From assembly GCF_002216065.1 (NCBI RefSeq), contig NZ_CP022282.1:3162001-3226000 (forward strand): a stretch of 64,000 bases of DNA. The letters run 5' to 3'. Origin of the DNA: Chryseobacterium sp. T16E-39 (GTDB taxonomy: Bacteria; Bacteroidota; Bacteroidia; Flavobacteriales; Weeksellaceae). Below are positions 16,393 through 25,666 of this stretch, piece by piece. The notes under the pieces were generated by a model that had not been told where the DNA came from, did not search any database, and saw only the letters and a list, made by a program, of their open reading frames with translations. Position 1 is the first letter of the stretch. Every line of letters begins with the position of its first letter. The translations under genes were made by a program, and so were the position numbers.

Positions 16393-19077
16393 TTATTTGA
16401 AGTTGAATTTTACAGTAAACATAACCTGGCTTGGGCGAAGCTGATACCTTGTATATTTAATATCTGTTGTGCTGATATCATAGGTTTCAAATACTTTTTT
16501 ATTGGCAATATTCATCCATTTCAATTCAAAATCAATTTTCTTTTTAGCCCAGGTAAATTGATATGATACATCATAGAATCCGTTATGGTACTTTTGATTA
16601 ACTGCATTTGTATTCACCTGGTCCCAATTGAATCCAATCGTATGGTTTTCTATAGGATAGAAGAAAAGTCCCAGGTTATGCGTAAATCCTGTTCTCGTCG
16701 CATTAGAATTTACATTCCCAACACTGGTTTGTTTCGTTCTGGAAATGCTTGCATTATAATCTACACTCATCCAGCTGAAATAGGTGTTATTGAATTTAAT
16801 TCCATATGATTGACTGGTGTTCTTGTTTGTAAAAGATTTATTATCCAGGAATGCATCTGATTTCACTGTATTATTGCTGTAAGTAAGGGAAGCATTTGTC
16901 TTAAATTTTGGAAAATATTTTCCAACCTCTAAATTGTATCCATTATTTAAAACGTGATTATCCTGTTCTTTATAATTCATTACTACATATCCAGCACCTT
17001 TAATTGTTGGATTGGAAATCAGGTTTCTTTTCGCATCAGAATATCTGTAATTAATATTAAAGAATAGATTATTCAATGGGTTTCTATATTCAATTCTTGT
17101 TCCTGCAGATTTATTATTATTTTGAGGAATAGGATTATTGGCATCCATTGCACCAATTCCGTTTGGTGAAGTCATCAAAAACCCGGAATAAGCAGTATTG
17201 ATTTCCCCAAAATTATTATTAATATTTGCATTTACCGATGCCTTCCAGAAAGAAGCAAACGTATATTGTGCAAAAATACTTGGTTCAAAAGTAACTTTAT
17301 TCACTGTTTTTGAAACATTTCTCAGTGGGTCTTCAGCTTTAATATTATTGGAGTTTACCGGAAAGTTGGCATAAAGCATCCAGGAATCATTCTTGTAGTT
17401 TATCCCTAAACTTCCATAAGGTGTTGCCGTAGTATACTTCAAATCATTACTGTAAGCAGAAGGATCAGAAGCCGGGTCAGTTACTATATTAGATAAATCT
17501 GACACTAAGTCTGTTGTTTTAAAATTAAATCCTACCTCCGGAGTAAAGGTCCAACCTTTCGTTGAAAACCCAATATTGGCAGAATGGTTTGCCTCAAAGG
17601 TTTTAAGTCTTAAATTTTGTCTGACAAAATCTTTATTGGGGATCACTTCAAATCCCGGAACGTCTAAATAAGATGTTGGAGAAACTTCCAAAGTTTGTCT
17701 ATCCGTCTGATAGCTAAGGAAAGATAAAACATTAACCATTTTTTCTTTCCAAGGAATAATCGTACTTAATGAGTTTTGGAATGATGTAGTTGGAGATTCT
17801 ATTCCTTCATTTGCGTGTCTTTGCTTACCGCTATCAACATCTGTTCTATCTACAAGACCTCTGTCTGCGTTCCAATATTGAGAAAAGCTTGTTGTATTTT
17901 TAAAGAATCCCTTTTTAGCATTTTTGGTAAAAATCAACTCACCTTTAGCTTTATCAGTATAAAATTTATTAAGAATATTGGTTATATTAGAACCGATTCC
18001 TCCAAAATAATCCTGTCTGCTATAAGCCTCTCTCTCCACTGCATTATTGGTATAATTAGCATTGGCTTTAAGCTCCCATTCTTTTTTCTTGTCAATGTTC
18101 GTCAAATAGTTTGCTGACACATAATGAACACTATTCATTAAGTACCTTTTTACAGGTAAATTAGGAGTACTCGCATTTTCAACATTCAGCCAGTCATTTT
18201 GGGAAGCATTAATTCTTTTTCCTTCAAATCTACTTCCGAAAGCTAAAATATTCCCTTCGCTTTCCACTTGTTCCCCCATGTTATTGGTTTTATAATTAAC
18301 CACCCATTGGCTTTTTTGTCCAAAGAACATTGGGGTTAATTTTACATTCCAAAGCCATGGATCTCCAAAACCTGTTCCTACTTCTCCTCTTCCGGTCATG
18401 GTAACAGCGTTTTTCAGTTTAATATTAATCGCAGCCTGGTCAGAAGGAACTTTATCCTGAAGTATTTTTACGGGCTGGTGATTTTCAAGAACCTCAACTT
18501 TCTGTACGGCATCTTTTGGAAGCGAGTTATTGATGGTTCCATATCCGCCTTCCATGAGATCTTTCCCATTTACATAGAATTTGTTAATGGCATTTCCCTG
18601 GTAAAGGATGGTTCCATCCGTATTTACTTCAATCCCCGGGATCTTTTTCATCACATCCGCCAGCGTCCTATCACTTTTACTGTCAAAAGCTTTGAGGTCA
18701 TAGGCAATGGTATCTCCTCTGGCAGTGATCATTTTAGTTTTCAGCTTCACTTCCTTGATCTCTGTTGCTTCAGATTCCATTTTAAAGCTTAAGGTCTGAT
18801 CGCTGTTGCTTATCTGTTTGGTTAAAGGTCTCTGATTAAATGCCTTTACTTTCAAATCTACGTTTGACTCTGCACTTGTAAAAGTTACTTTATATTCCCC
18901 TTTTGAGTTGGTAATTCCATATGCTAAAATTGCATCTTTTCCAGGCTCTTCAATAGTTACACTCGCACTTGGAATAGGAACACCATCTTCGTCTGTGATT
19001 TTCCCAGTCACTGACTTCTGTGCATAAGTAAGCACCGAAAGAAAAATCATCAGAAATAAAGTAATATTCTTTTTCAT
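16393..19077 (-). CDS. TonB-dependent receptor with carboxypeptidase-like domain
   Basis: Outer-membrane protein of 894 residues. Signal peptide MKKNITLFLMIFLSVLTYAQ, then a carboxypeptidase regulatory-like Ig domain (GKITDEDGVPIPSASV), a plug-like domain (TLADVMKKIPGIEVNTDG, then FYVNGKDLMEGG) and a large beta-barrel of the OMP_b-brl_3 type ending in VMFTVKFNFK. I start at ATG 19077 because the signal peptide begins there; an in-frame ATG at 19203 would add 42 residues before it. This group imports or handles unknown substrates in Bacteroidetes, often beside GLPGLI genes. No SusD partner is present, so a glycan-uptake role is not supported. Confidence 0.9.
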   Translation of the reverse strand: MKKNITLFLMIFLSVLTYAQKSVTGKITDEDGVPIPSASVTIEEPGKDAILAYGITNSKGEYKVTFTSAESNVDLKVKAFNQRPLTKQISNSDQTLSFKMESEATEIKEVKLKTKMITARGDTIAYDLKAFDSKSDRTLADVMKKIPGIEVNTDGTILYQGNAINKFYVNGKDLMEGGYGTINNSLPKDAVQKVEVLENHQPVKILQDKVPSDQAAINIKLKNAVTMTGRGEVGTGFGDPWLWNVKLTPMFFGQKSQWVVNYKTNNMGEQVESEGNILAFGSRFEGKRINASQNDWLNVENASTPNLPVKRYLMNSVHYVSANYLTNIDKKKEWELKANANYTNNAVEREAYSRQDYFGGIGSNITNILNKFYTDKAKGELIFTKNAKKGFFKNTTSFSQYWNADRGLVDRTDVDSGKQRHANEGIESPTTSFQNSLSTIIPWKEKMVNVLSFLSYQTDRQTLEVSPTSYLDVPGFEVIPNKDFVRQNLRLKTFEANHSANIGFSTKGWTFTPEVGFNFKTTDLVSDLSNIVTDPASDPSAYSNDLKYTTATPYGSLGINYKNDSWMLYANFPVNSNNIKAEDPLRNVSKTVNKVTFEPSIFAQYTFASFWKASVNANINNNFGEINTAYSGFLMTSPNGIGAMDANNPIPQNNNKSAGTRIEYRNPLNNLFFNINYRYSDAKRNLISNPTIKGAGYVVMNYKEQDNHVLNNGYNLEVGKYFPKFKTNASLTYSNNTVKSDAFLDNKSFTNKNTSQSYGIKFNNTYFSWMSVDYNASISRTKQTSVGNVNSNATRTGFTHNLGLFFYPIENHTIGFNWDQVNTNAVNQKYHNGFYDVSYQFTWAKKKIDFELKWMNIANKKVFETYDISTTDIKYTRYQLRPSQVMFTVKFNFK

Positions 19078-19412
19078 AATTCTTGTTATTTGCTTAATTA
19101 GTTTGTGTTGTATGTTTTTTGTTACACCTCTATAGAGATGCATTTCAGCCGAATAAGTTAAACCCTTGTGTTTCACTATGTTTTTAGTGATATTTTTTTT
19201 CAAAAATTTTCTCTCTTTTTAATCATCATTTTTATCTTATCCTTTTTCTTCCTATGTATTGCTAAATTATTTTCTTTTTTCCATCAACCTGTTGATTAGT
19301 ATTTTTTTATTTTGACTAAATAAAAGTGCTATAAATATAATAGATTAATAAAATCTTAAATTTTTTATTGTAAATATGCAATTCATAATTTTGTAACATA
19401 AATTTTATAAAA
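19078..19412. other. 335-base gap between TonB receptor and first JmjC-like gene
   Basis: AT-rich divergent intergenic region. It holds the -7 box TAATTTTG of the plus-strand gene at 19386-19393 and presumably the promoter of the receptor; I see no RNA gene, repeat or further coding region. Confidence 0.5.
19386..19393 (+). promoter_or_regulatory. -7 box of JmjC-like gene 1
   Basis: TAATTTTG matches the Bacteroidetes -7 element TAnnTTTG and lies 19 bases before the ATG. The same box followed by TAACATAAA recurs at the same distance before the paralogue at 20634. Confidence 0.6.
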
Positions 19413-20294
19413 ATGGGAGTCACTTTAAAGCCAATTGATATTGTAGACGACATCACAAAAGAAGAATTTTTTGAAAAATACCTAAAGCCGAGAAGGCCTG
19501 TCGTTATTAAAAATATGGCAAAAAAATGGCCTGCCTACCAAAAATGGACGATGGATTATATAAAGGAAACAGTAGGAGATGTAGAAGTTCCCTTATATGA
19601 CAGTTCAAAGGCTGATCCTTCAGCTCCCATCAATACTCCTACTACCAAAATGAAATTTGGAGATTATATAGATCTTATTCAAAGAGAACCAACTGACCTG
19701 AGGATTTTCTTTTTTGACCCTATTAAATATGCGAATAGATTATTAGAGGATTATATTTCTCCAAAAGATCTCATGGGTGGCTTTCTTGATAAATATCCTT
19801 CTATGTTTTTTGGGGGAAAAGGTTCTGTTACTTTCCTGCACTATGATATAGATCTTCCGCATATTTTCCATACCCATTTCAATGGGAGAAAGCATGTCAT
19901 TTTGTTTGAAAATAAATGGAAAGAGAGGCTGTATAAAATTCCTTATACTACGTATGCTCTGGAAGATTATGATATTGAAAATCCTGATTTTGAAAAGTTC
20001 CCTGCCTTAAATGGTATTGAAGGAATTGAATGCTTTCTCGAACATGGAGACACTTTATTTATGCCTACAGGATGGTGGCATTGGATGAAATACCTCGATG
20101 GAAGTTTCTCTCTTTCTTTGAGAGCCTGGGACAAATCATGGGCGGTGAAAGCCCATTCTATCTGGAATCTTACCGTTCAACGTAAATTTGACGATATTAT
20201 GAAAGTCAATTTCAAGAAAAGATATATGGACTGGAAAGAAAAAAGAGCTGTTAAAATAGCTGAAAGTGCATTAAAAAGAGGGCTTCCCAAATAA
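19413..20294 (+). CDS. JmjC-like cupin (Cupin_8) dioxygenase, paralogue 1
   Basis: Protein of 293 residues with a Cupin_8/JmjC-like fold. It opens with FEKYLKPRRPVVIKNMAKKWPA, typical of FIH-like hydroxylases. Fe(II) ligands are likely His and Asp of TFLHYDID and the distal His of FMPTGWWHWM; Lys of GRKHVILF can hold 2-oxoglutarate. It is therefore probably a 2-oxoglutarate/Fe(II) hydroxylase, with substrate unknown. There is no signal peptide. It stands in tandem with a paralogue that differs at about 40 of 293 positions, each gene with its own promoter and terminator, pointing to a recent duplication. Confidence 0.88.
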   Translation: MGVTLKPIDIVDDITKEEFFEKYLKPRRPVVIKNMAKKWPAYQKWTMDYIKETVGDVEVPLYDSSKADPSAPINTPTTKMKFGDYIDLIQREPTDLRIFFFDPIKYANRLLEDYISPKDLMGGFLDKYPSMFFGGKGSVTFLHYDIDLPHIFHTHFNGRKHVILFENKWKERLYKIPYTTYALEDYDIENPDFEKFPALNGIEGIECFLEHGDTLFMPTGWWHWMKYLDGSFSLSLRAWDKSWAVKAHSIWNLTVQRKFDDIMKVNFKKRYMDWKEKRAVKIAESALKRGLPK

Positions 20295-20312
20295 AAATAT
20301 TAAAAAAACACT

Positions 20313-20349
20313 AAACGTATGGTTCCAAACAACTATACGTTTTTTTTTT
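20313..20349 (+). terminator. Terminator of JmjC-like gene 1
   Basis: AAACGTATGGTT, loop CCAAAC, AACTATACGTTT pair over 12 bp (one G-T) and run into a stretch of ten T. Confidence 0.9.
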
Positions 20350-20606
20350 GCTAAATTTCATCTTAATCTTTGATTCCCGGTAAAATTTCCAAGAGCTTGT
20401 AAATTCTTATTAACGCTGGACAATAAATGATATCATTGTTCCACTTTCTCTATTTCCCGTTTCACTTATTTTTGATATATTCCTTCTATTATTGTTCAGC
20501 TATAGTATTAGATAAATCTGCTTCCATTATGCCTGAACATCGAAAACATTGATTAGAATCATAGATTAAAAAAAACTTAAACCCGGCATCATATTTATTT
20601 ATTTAA

Positions 20607-20614
20607 TAATTTTG
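20607..20614 (+). promoter_or_regulatory. -7 box of JmjC-like gene 2
   Basis: TAATTTTG followed by TAACATAAA, 19 bases before the ATG, the same as in front of paralogue 1. The upstream sequences beyond this box are not similar. Confidence 0.6.
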
Positions 20615-20633
20615 TAACATAAAATTTATAATA

Positions 20634-21515
20634 ATGGGAGTAATTCTAAAACCTATAGATATTGTAGACGACATTACTAAAGAAGAATTCTTTGAAAAAT
20701 ATCTAAGACCCAGAAAGCCGGTTGTCATTAAGAATATGGCAAGAAAATGGCCCGCCTATCAAAAATGGACGATGGAATATGTAAAAGAAGTAGTAGGAGA
20801 TGTTATTGTTCCTTTATATGACAGTGCCAAAGCTGATCCGGCTGCTCCGATTAATGCACCAACAACGGAAATGAAGTTTGGAGACTATATAGATCTTATC
20901 CAAAGAGAGCCTACCGATCTGAGGATCTTCTTTTTCGATCCTATTAAACGGGCAAACAAACTATTAGAAGATTATATTTCTCCCAAAGAACTTATGGGAG
21001 GATTTCTTGATAAATATCCCTCTATGTTTTTCGGAGGTAAAGGCTCTGTTACTTTCCTGCATTTTGATATTGATTTAGCTCATATCTTCCATACTCATTT
21101 CAATGGAAGAAAACATGTCCTTCTTTTTGATTATAAATGGAAAGACAGATTGTATAAATTACCATACGCAACCTATGCTCTGGAAGATTATGATATTGAA
21201 AACCCTGATTTCAAAAACTTTCCGGCATTAGATGGTGTAGAAGGGATTGAATGCTTTCTTGAACATGGTGACACTCTATTTATGCCTACCGGATGGTGGC
21301 ATTGGATGAAATACCTTGATGGAAGTTTCTCAATTTCATTAAGAGCCTGGGATAAATCCTGGGCTGTAAAAGCAAATTCACTGTGGAATCTTACTGTTCA
21401 AAGGAATTTTGATAACTTCATGAAAGGTCGTTTCAAGAAAAGATATATGGATTGGAAAGAGAAAAAAGCGGTTGAAAGAGCTAATTATGCTTTAAAAAGA
21501 GGATTACCAAAATAA
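20634..21515 (+). CDS. JmjC-like cupin (Cupin_8) dioxygenase, paralogue 2
   Basis: Protein of 293 residues, about 86 % identical by eye count to the product of 19413-20294, with the same Fe(II)-binding pattern (FLHFDID and GWWHWM) and the same 2-oxoglutarate-type lysine. Differences concentrate in the N-terminal 70 residues and the C-terminal 40, while the catalytic core is nearly unchanged (Tyr to Phe inside HxD, Pro to Ala just after). This suggests conserved chemistry with possibly altered partner or substrate contacts. The protein is cytosolic and is followed by a bidirectional terminator shared with the convergent M14 peptidase gene. Confidence 0.88.
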   Translation: MGVILKPIDIVDDITKEEFFEKYLRPRKPVVIKNMARKWPAYQKWTMEYVKEVVGDVIVPLYDSAKADPAAPINAPTTEMKFGDYIDLIQREPTDLRIFFFDPIKRANKLLEDYISPKELMGGFLDKYPSMFFGGKGSVTFLHFDIDLAHIFHTHFNGRKHVLLFDYKWKDRLYKLPYATYALEDYDIENPDFKNFPALDGVEGIECFLEHGDTLFMPTGWWHWMKYLDGSFSISLRAWDKSWAVKANSLWNLTVQRNFDNFMKGRFKKRYMDWKEKKAVERANYALKRGLPK

Positions 21516-21516
21516 A

Positions 21517-21549
21517 CAAAGGCGTTTCAGATGAAACGCCTTTGTTTTT
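21517..21549. terminator. Bidirectional terminator (JmjC-like gene 2 / M14 peptidase)
   Basis: CAAAGGCGTTTCA and TGAAACGCCTTTG are perfect complements around GA, with T tracts on both strands. The peptidase stop codon lies at the edge of the structure. Confidence 0.88.
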
Positions 21550-23272
21550 ATAAGATCCTGTAAACAGGGTATTGCCTGAAGGTCTTTTCTTCAAAATAAG
21601 GAGAATGCCTGTAAACCCAGTCCAGCTGTGCTGCTCCATCCTCTGCAAATTTTTTATCCGATAATTTTTTATTGTCAAGTTCCTTTCTCAGCCCCATATC
21701 CTTCTTCAACAATTCCGCAGCAGTATCTTCAAATATATACGCTGAGAAATATTCTTTTTGTGCTAAAATACCATCAAAAAAATTCCAGTTAAAGAAAGAA
21801 TCCAAAGCCTCCGGTTCCAAAGTTTCTATAATATACTTAACCCCGGGCTGTTGGGTTGAAACGATATAATCTCCTGAAGAAAAAGTAATTTTTTTGTTTG
21901 ATTTATCTACGGTCGTTTCATAATGAAGATAATGTCCTTCATATGGATTCTTAACCGTTTTGAAATCACTGATCTTATAAGACTCTACCGTTATCGTACT
22001 ATCTTTCTGAATAGATCTCATTGCAATTTTATTTCTCTTCAATTCTTCAATAACCCTGTATTGAGATTGTGGGATCACATAGTATTTAGGAATTGTAATA
22101 TATCCTGTGGGTACCGCCGTTGTAAAAAGTTTTATCTTTTTTGTAAAAGGACTGTTTCTGTCATAATATAATCTTGGTTTCCCTGAAATTTCACTTGGTT
22201 TATACTTTCCTTCATACCCTTTAAAATCCATCGTAGAAAACTTTGTAGAATCTATCTTCCATCGAATTCCATATTCTTTTCCTGCCTGATATTGTTTTAA
22301 GTTTTCGATACGGTAATCTTTAATTCTTTTATAATCTTTATCCAGATTCTGAAGGTTGACAAGCATATATTTATAAGTTGCATCTACCCGCTTATCGTAA
22401 GGCTTCAGCATATGGGTTTCCGGAACTGTTCCTAATGAATTAAATAAAGAGGTATAGCCTGTAGAATACCGGGGAGAGTCTTCAAAAGCAGCAAATCCAA
22501 TTTCAGGAACATCTCCATGAATATTAACGTAAGGCGTGCTTTCATAACCCAGCTTTTTCAAATCTTCAAGGTTTTTTGCCTGGTAATCATTATAAAAATA
22601 ATTCCCTAAAACATTTCCTAAACGTTCTTTAAAGGTTGATATATAGGTAAAGGTATACTGATAATCAGCTCCATTACTTACGTGATTATCGATAAAAACA
22701 TCTGGTTGTAACCATTGGTAAATTTCCTGAAAGCTTCTGGCATTTTTAGAATCTGACTTGATAAAGTCCCTGTTAAGGTCATAGTTTCTGGCATTTCCCC
22801 TAAACCCGTACTGCTCCGGACCATTTTGATTGGCTCTGGAATAAGAACCTCTGTTAAGCATTCCGCTGACATTATAAGCAGAAATAGCGGCAACTATGAA
22901 ATTCTGCGGCGCTTTAATCTTTTTTGTTGCCAAATCTCGCATCAGCATCATCGTGGCATCAATTCCATCCGGCTCACCTGGGTGGATTCCGTTATTCACA
23001 AAGAGCACTGCTTTATCTTTTCTCAGTTTTTCAATATTTTTTTCAGAAAATGGGTTATAGATAACTACATAGATGGGTTTTCCATTATCATCTTCTCCTT
23101 TCTTCAGGTATTGAATACTCGGAAATTTTGAGGCAAGATCCTGATAATAGCTATTCATTTCATCATAGGTCGTGGTCTGGTTGCCATTTCCTTTTTCAAA
23201 AGGAGTCTGATACAACTGTTGTGAAAAAAATAAAGAAGAACTTAGAAATAATAGAAAAGGTATAAGTTTCAT
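21548..23272 (-). CDS. M14-family zinc carboxypeptidase, exported
   Basis: Protein of 574 residues with a signal peptide (MKLIPFLLFLSSSLFFSQQ). The M14 domain spans about residues 30-330: zinc ligands His and Glu in NNGIHPGEPDG, a later zinc-binding His in FIDNHVSNG, and the probable catalytic Glu in LGTVPETHML. The remaining 240 residues have no named domain that I recognise and probably form beta-sandwich accessory parts. It is periplasmic or secreted and likely cleaves C-terminal residues from peptides, perhaps for nutrition. The gene is monocistronic and converges with the JmjC-like pair. No T9SS sorting domain is visible. Confidence 0.87.
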   Translation of the reverse strand: MKLIPFLLFLSSSLFFSQQLYQTPFEKGNGNQTTTYDEMNSYYQDLASKFPSIQYLKKGEDDNGKPIYVVIYNPFSEKNIEKLRKDKAVLFVNNGIHPGEPDGIDATMMLMRDLATKKIKAPQNFIVAAISAYNVSGMLNRGSYSRANQNGPEQYGFRGNARNYDLNRDFIKSDSKNARSFQEIYQWLQPDVFIDNHVSNGADYQYTFTYISTFKERLGNVLGNYFYNDYQAKNLEDLKKLGYESTPYVNIHGDVPEIGFAAFEDSPRYSTGYTSLFNSLGTVPETHMLKPYDKRVDATYKYMLVNLQNLDKDYKRIKDYRIENLKQYQAGKEYGIRWKIDSTKFSTMDFKGYEGKYKPSEISGKPRLYYDRNSPFTKKIKLFTTAVPTGYITIPKYYVIPQSQYRVIEELKRNKIAMRSIQKDSTITVESYKISDFKTVKNPYEGHYLHYETTVDKSNKKITFSSGDYIVSTQQPGVKYIIETLEPEALDSFFNWNFFDGILAQKEYFSAYIFEDTAAELLKKDMGLRKELDNKKLSDKKFAEDGAAQLDWVYRHSPYFEEKTFRQYPVYRIL

Positions 23273-23435
23273 GGAGTAAAATTTCAGTTCCTAAATTTAC
23301 TGAATTTATTCTTTGGTGTTACCGGGGGAATTGGGTGTTTTTCGTTAATTTCAAATACATGTTTAGTATAAAAGAATGTTATTTATACGTGATGATAAAA
23401 CCTTTGCTTCTAAAAAATATCTGTGTTTTTAGGGA

Positions 23436-24173
23436 CTAACGATCACTATTTCTACCCATTTCATCAGGATATAAGGCAGGAAGCGGATCACTCTGCCAGA
23501 ATTCTTTGGTATCAACATCCATGATGGATAAAGCTCCCGTATAAGCGGCACCGGTATCCAGATTCCAGATATTTGCGTTATTTAACGGTTCATTACTTCC
23601 CAGATCAATTGTAGGGGTATGACCGATGAAAATTTCTTTATATAGAAGTAATCTTTTAGGATATAACTCTGAACTTTTTTTCAGCTTTTTATCCATTGAA
23701 ACAGCAGTTTCCCAAAGCGTCCTATCCCATCTGTAATTACTGGAGTAGACTTCTTTTTCAGGACCATGCATAGAAGAATATCCCGCGTGAATGAATAACC
23801 TGTTTTCATCATCTACATAATAGTTTTTCATCCGCTGAAAAAATTCTAAATGTTTTTCCTGTTCATCCGGAGAATATCCTTCATAACTTTCAATCGTTTT
23901 TTGTCCTCCGTTAAAAAGCCATACGTTAGGAGTATCTCCTCCGGAAAGCCAGTCTTCACACCAGGCATCATGGTTTCCCTTGATAAAAATGCAGTCTTGT
24001 TTTTTAGAAAGTTCTATTAAAAAGGTAATGATCTGAGAGGATTCACTCCATCCGTCTACATAATCTCCAAGAAAAATCAACTGATCATCAGCTGTTACTT
24101 TTGAGCGTTCTATGATCTGTGTCAAGGCTTTAAAGCCTCCATGAATATCTCCTATTACTAACTTTCTTTTCAT
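23436..24173 (-). CDS. PP2A-like metallophosphoesterase
   Basis: Phosphoesterase of 245 residues with all calcineurin-type metal motifs: GDIHGGF (residues 8-14), GDYVDGW (about 36-42), GNHDAW (about 66-71) and the later FIHAGYSS and GHTPTID. It resembles bacterial Ser/Thr phosphatases and ApaH-like enzymes. It is the last gene of the long NAD/ADP-ribose operon, two bases after kptA, so a plausible substrate is a phosphorylated ADP-ribose product, an RNA 2'- or 3'-phosphate or a dinucleotide; that is inference. No obvious terminator follows. The 163 bases to the M14 gene are AT-rich. Confidence 0.88.
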   Translation of the reverse strand: MKRKLVIGDIHGGFKALTQIIERSKVTADDQLIFLGDYVDGWSESSQIITFLIELSKKQDCIFIKGNHDAWCEDWLSGGDTPNVWLFNGGQKTIESYEGYSPDEQEKHLEFFQRMKNYYVDDENRLFIHAGYSSMHGPEKEVYSSNYRWDRTLWETAVSMDKKLKKSSELYPKRLLLYKEIFIGHTPTIDLGSNEPLNNANIWNLDTGAAYTGALSIMDVDTKEFWQSDPLPALYPDEMGRNSDR

Positions 24174-24175
24174 TT

Positions 24176-24718
24176 TTACTTTGAAATATATTTTGCATCA
24201 ACAAAATCCGTCAGCCATACTCCGTTATTGGAGAGATAAAACTGAATTCCCTCCTCAAACATTTTGCCTGTCCGGATTGTTAAAATTACAGGTTTTCCAT
24301 GACGCATTCCTACTTTTGTAGCAGTATCTTTATCTGCACTCAAATGAACGTGTTGTCTGCTTCTTTTCTCAATTCCCTTTTCTGTAATAGATCCAATATT
24401 GGCTTCCGCCGTTCCATGATAAAGGAATTGGGGTGGCTGCTGAGGAGTTAATGCCAGATCGATATCAATGGAATGTCCCTGGTTTGCCCTTATCTTCGTT
24501 TTATCTTCATTAAAGGCAAATCTTTTTTTATTGTTTGTCTCAACGATTTCATTTAATTCTTCTGATGTAAAATACATCCTTTTGTTAGCAGATTTTGTGA
24601 TCAGTTCTTCCACATCTGCCCAACCATTTTCATCCAATTCCAGATGGATGGTCTCCGGTTGGTGTCTGAGAATCAAGCTCAAAAATTTGCTGATCCTTTT
24701 ATTTTCTATTTCGTTCAT
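24176..24718 (-). CDS. kptA: RNA 2'-phosphotransferase (KptA/Tpt1)
   Basis: Enzyme of 180 residues that removes a 2'-phosphate from RNA using NAD+, releasing ADP-ribose 1''-2'' cyclic phosphate and nicotinamide. The N-terminal winged-helix part has ISKFLSLILRHQPETI with the catalytic Arg-His, followed by ENGWADVEELI. The C-terminal ADP-ribosyltransferase-fold part has FLYHGTAEANIGSITEKGI, RQHVHLSADKDTA and VILTI. It lies between the ADP-ribosylglycohydrolase gene and a phosphoesterase gene in one operon, where Poa1-like macrodomain, NADAR and other ADP-ribose enzymes could process its product. Confidence 0.95.
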   Translation of the reverse strand: MNEIENKRISKFLSLILRHQPETIHLELDENGWADVEELITKSANKRMYFTSEELNEIVETNNKKRFAFNEDKTKIRANQGHSIDIDLALTPQQPPQFLYHGTAEANIGSITEKGIEKRSRQHVHLSADKDTATKVGMRHGKPVILTIRTGKMFEEGIQFYLSNNGVWLTDFVDAKYISK

Positions 24719-24724
24719 GATTTT

Positions 24725-25666
24725 TTATTTTACTAATTTACTTTCTAATTTGATACAGAGATTTTCAATATCGTTTTTTCTTACCAGTTCTGAAATCCAT
24801 TTTTCCGGAATATTTTCAAAACCATAATAAATTCCTGCAATACCACCGGTTATAGCAGCAGTGGTATCGGTGTCTTCTCCCAAATTGACAGCTTTCAATA
24901 CCGCTTCAGAATAGCTCTCCGAGTTCATAAAACACCAAAAAGATGCTTCCAAGCTGTGAAGAACATATCCACTACTTTTAATTTCATCTTCAGCATAATT
25001 TGAAATATTATTCTTTAAAATTCTCTCAAAAAGTTCAACTTCTTTTGAATTAAACCCGCGAGTTTCCACATACTCTAAAATCGTTTTTTGCATAATTTGA
25101 TATGCTTCCTTTTTATTTTTCCCTTTTATTAATTGAATAGCAAAGGTTACATAAATAAAACACGAAAAGACAGAACGAAAGTGCCCATGAGTAATTGCTG
25201 AGACCTCTTTTATTACTTGATATAATATTTTTTCATCTTCTTCATCTTTAAGATAAAAAGCTAAAGGAAGAATTCTCATCAATGAGCCATTGCCATTATC
25301 TTCTTCAAAAATATTCCCTGAGAATTTAGCACTTTCTCCCTTGATTAATCTGGCAATTGCGTGCCTTGTGGTTCCTCCAATGTCAAAAAGTCTTCCATGA
25401 GCAGTCCAATGTCCATACTTATTCCACTTGACAAAACTTTGAGCTATTCTTTCTAAATCATAACCATTCGAAAGTTCTTCTGCGAGACATAATGTTAATG
25501 AACTATCATCACTCCAAGTACCTCTGGGTTGATTCCAAGACATATATTCTAAATATCCAACAACAGGAGATTTCATTAAATCTTCCCTTTTCTTAAATTC
25601 CACAGGAACTCCTAAAGCATCTCCAATGCAAACTCCAAAAATTCCTCCTTTTACTGAATCTTTCAT
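24725..25666 (-). CDS. ADP-ribosylglycohydrolase family protein
   Basis: Protein of 313 residues with the all-helical ARH/DraG fold. Typical motifs: GGIFGVCIGDALGVPVEF at the start, TWSDDSSLTLCLAE (first metal-binding Ser/Asp-Asp group), an EEDNGNGSLMRILPLA segment and the late GEDTDTTAAITGGIAG (second metal-binding Asp group). These bind two Mg ions and hydrolyse ADP-ribose linkages on proteins, nucleic acids or ADP-ribose derivatives. The ATG overlaps the Sir2 stop by one base, so it is translationally coupled. It belongs to the NAD/ADP-ribose operon; its specific substrate is unknown. Confidence 0.93.
   Translation of the reverse strand: MKDSVKGGIFGVCIGDALGVPVEFKKREDLMKSPVVGYLEYMSWNQPRGTWSDDSSLTLCLAEELSNGYDLERIAQSFVKWNKYGHWTAHGRLFDIGGTTRHAIARLIKGESAKFSGNIFEEDNGNGSLMRILPLAFYLKDEEDEKILYQVIKEVSAITHGHFRSVFSCFIYVTFAIQLIKGKNKKEAYQIMQKTILEYVETRGFNSKEVELFERILKNNISNYAEDEIKSSGYVLHSLEASFWCFMNSESYSEAVLKAVNLGEDTDTTAAITGGIAGIYYGFENIPEKWISELVRKNDIENLCIKLESKLVK

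Larger units (their letters stand above)
20295..20633. other. 339-base gap between the two JmjC-like genes
   Basis: Contains the terminator of paralogue 1 (20313-20349) and the -7 box of paralogue 2 (20607-20614). The remaining 250 bases are AT-rich with no coding potential that I can support. Confidence 0.6.
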
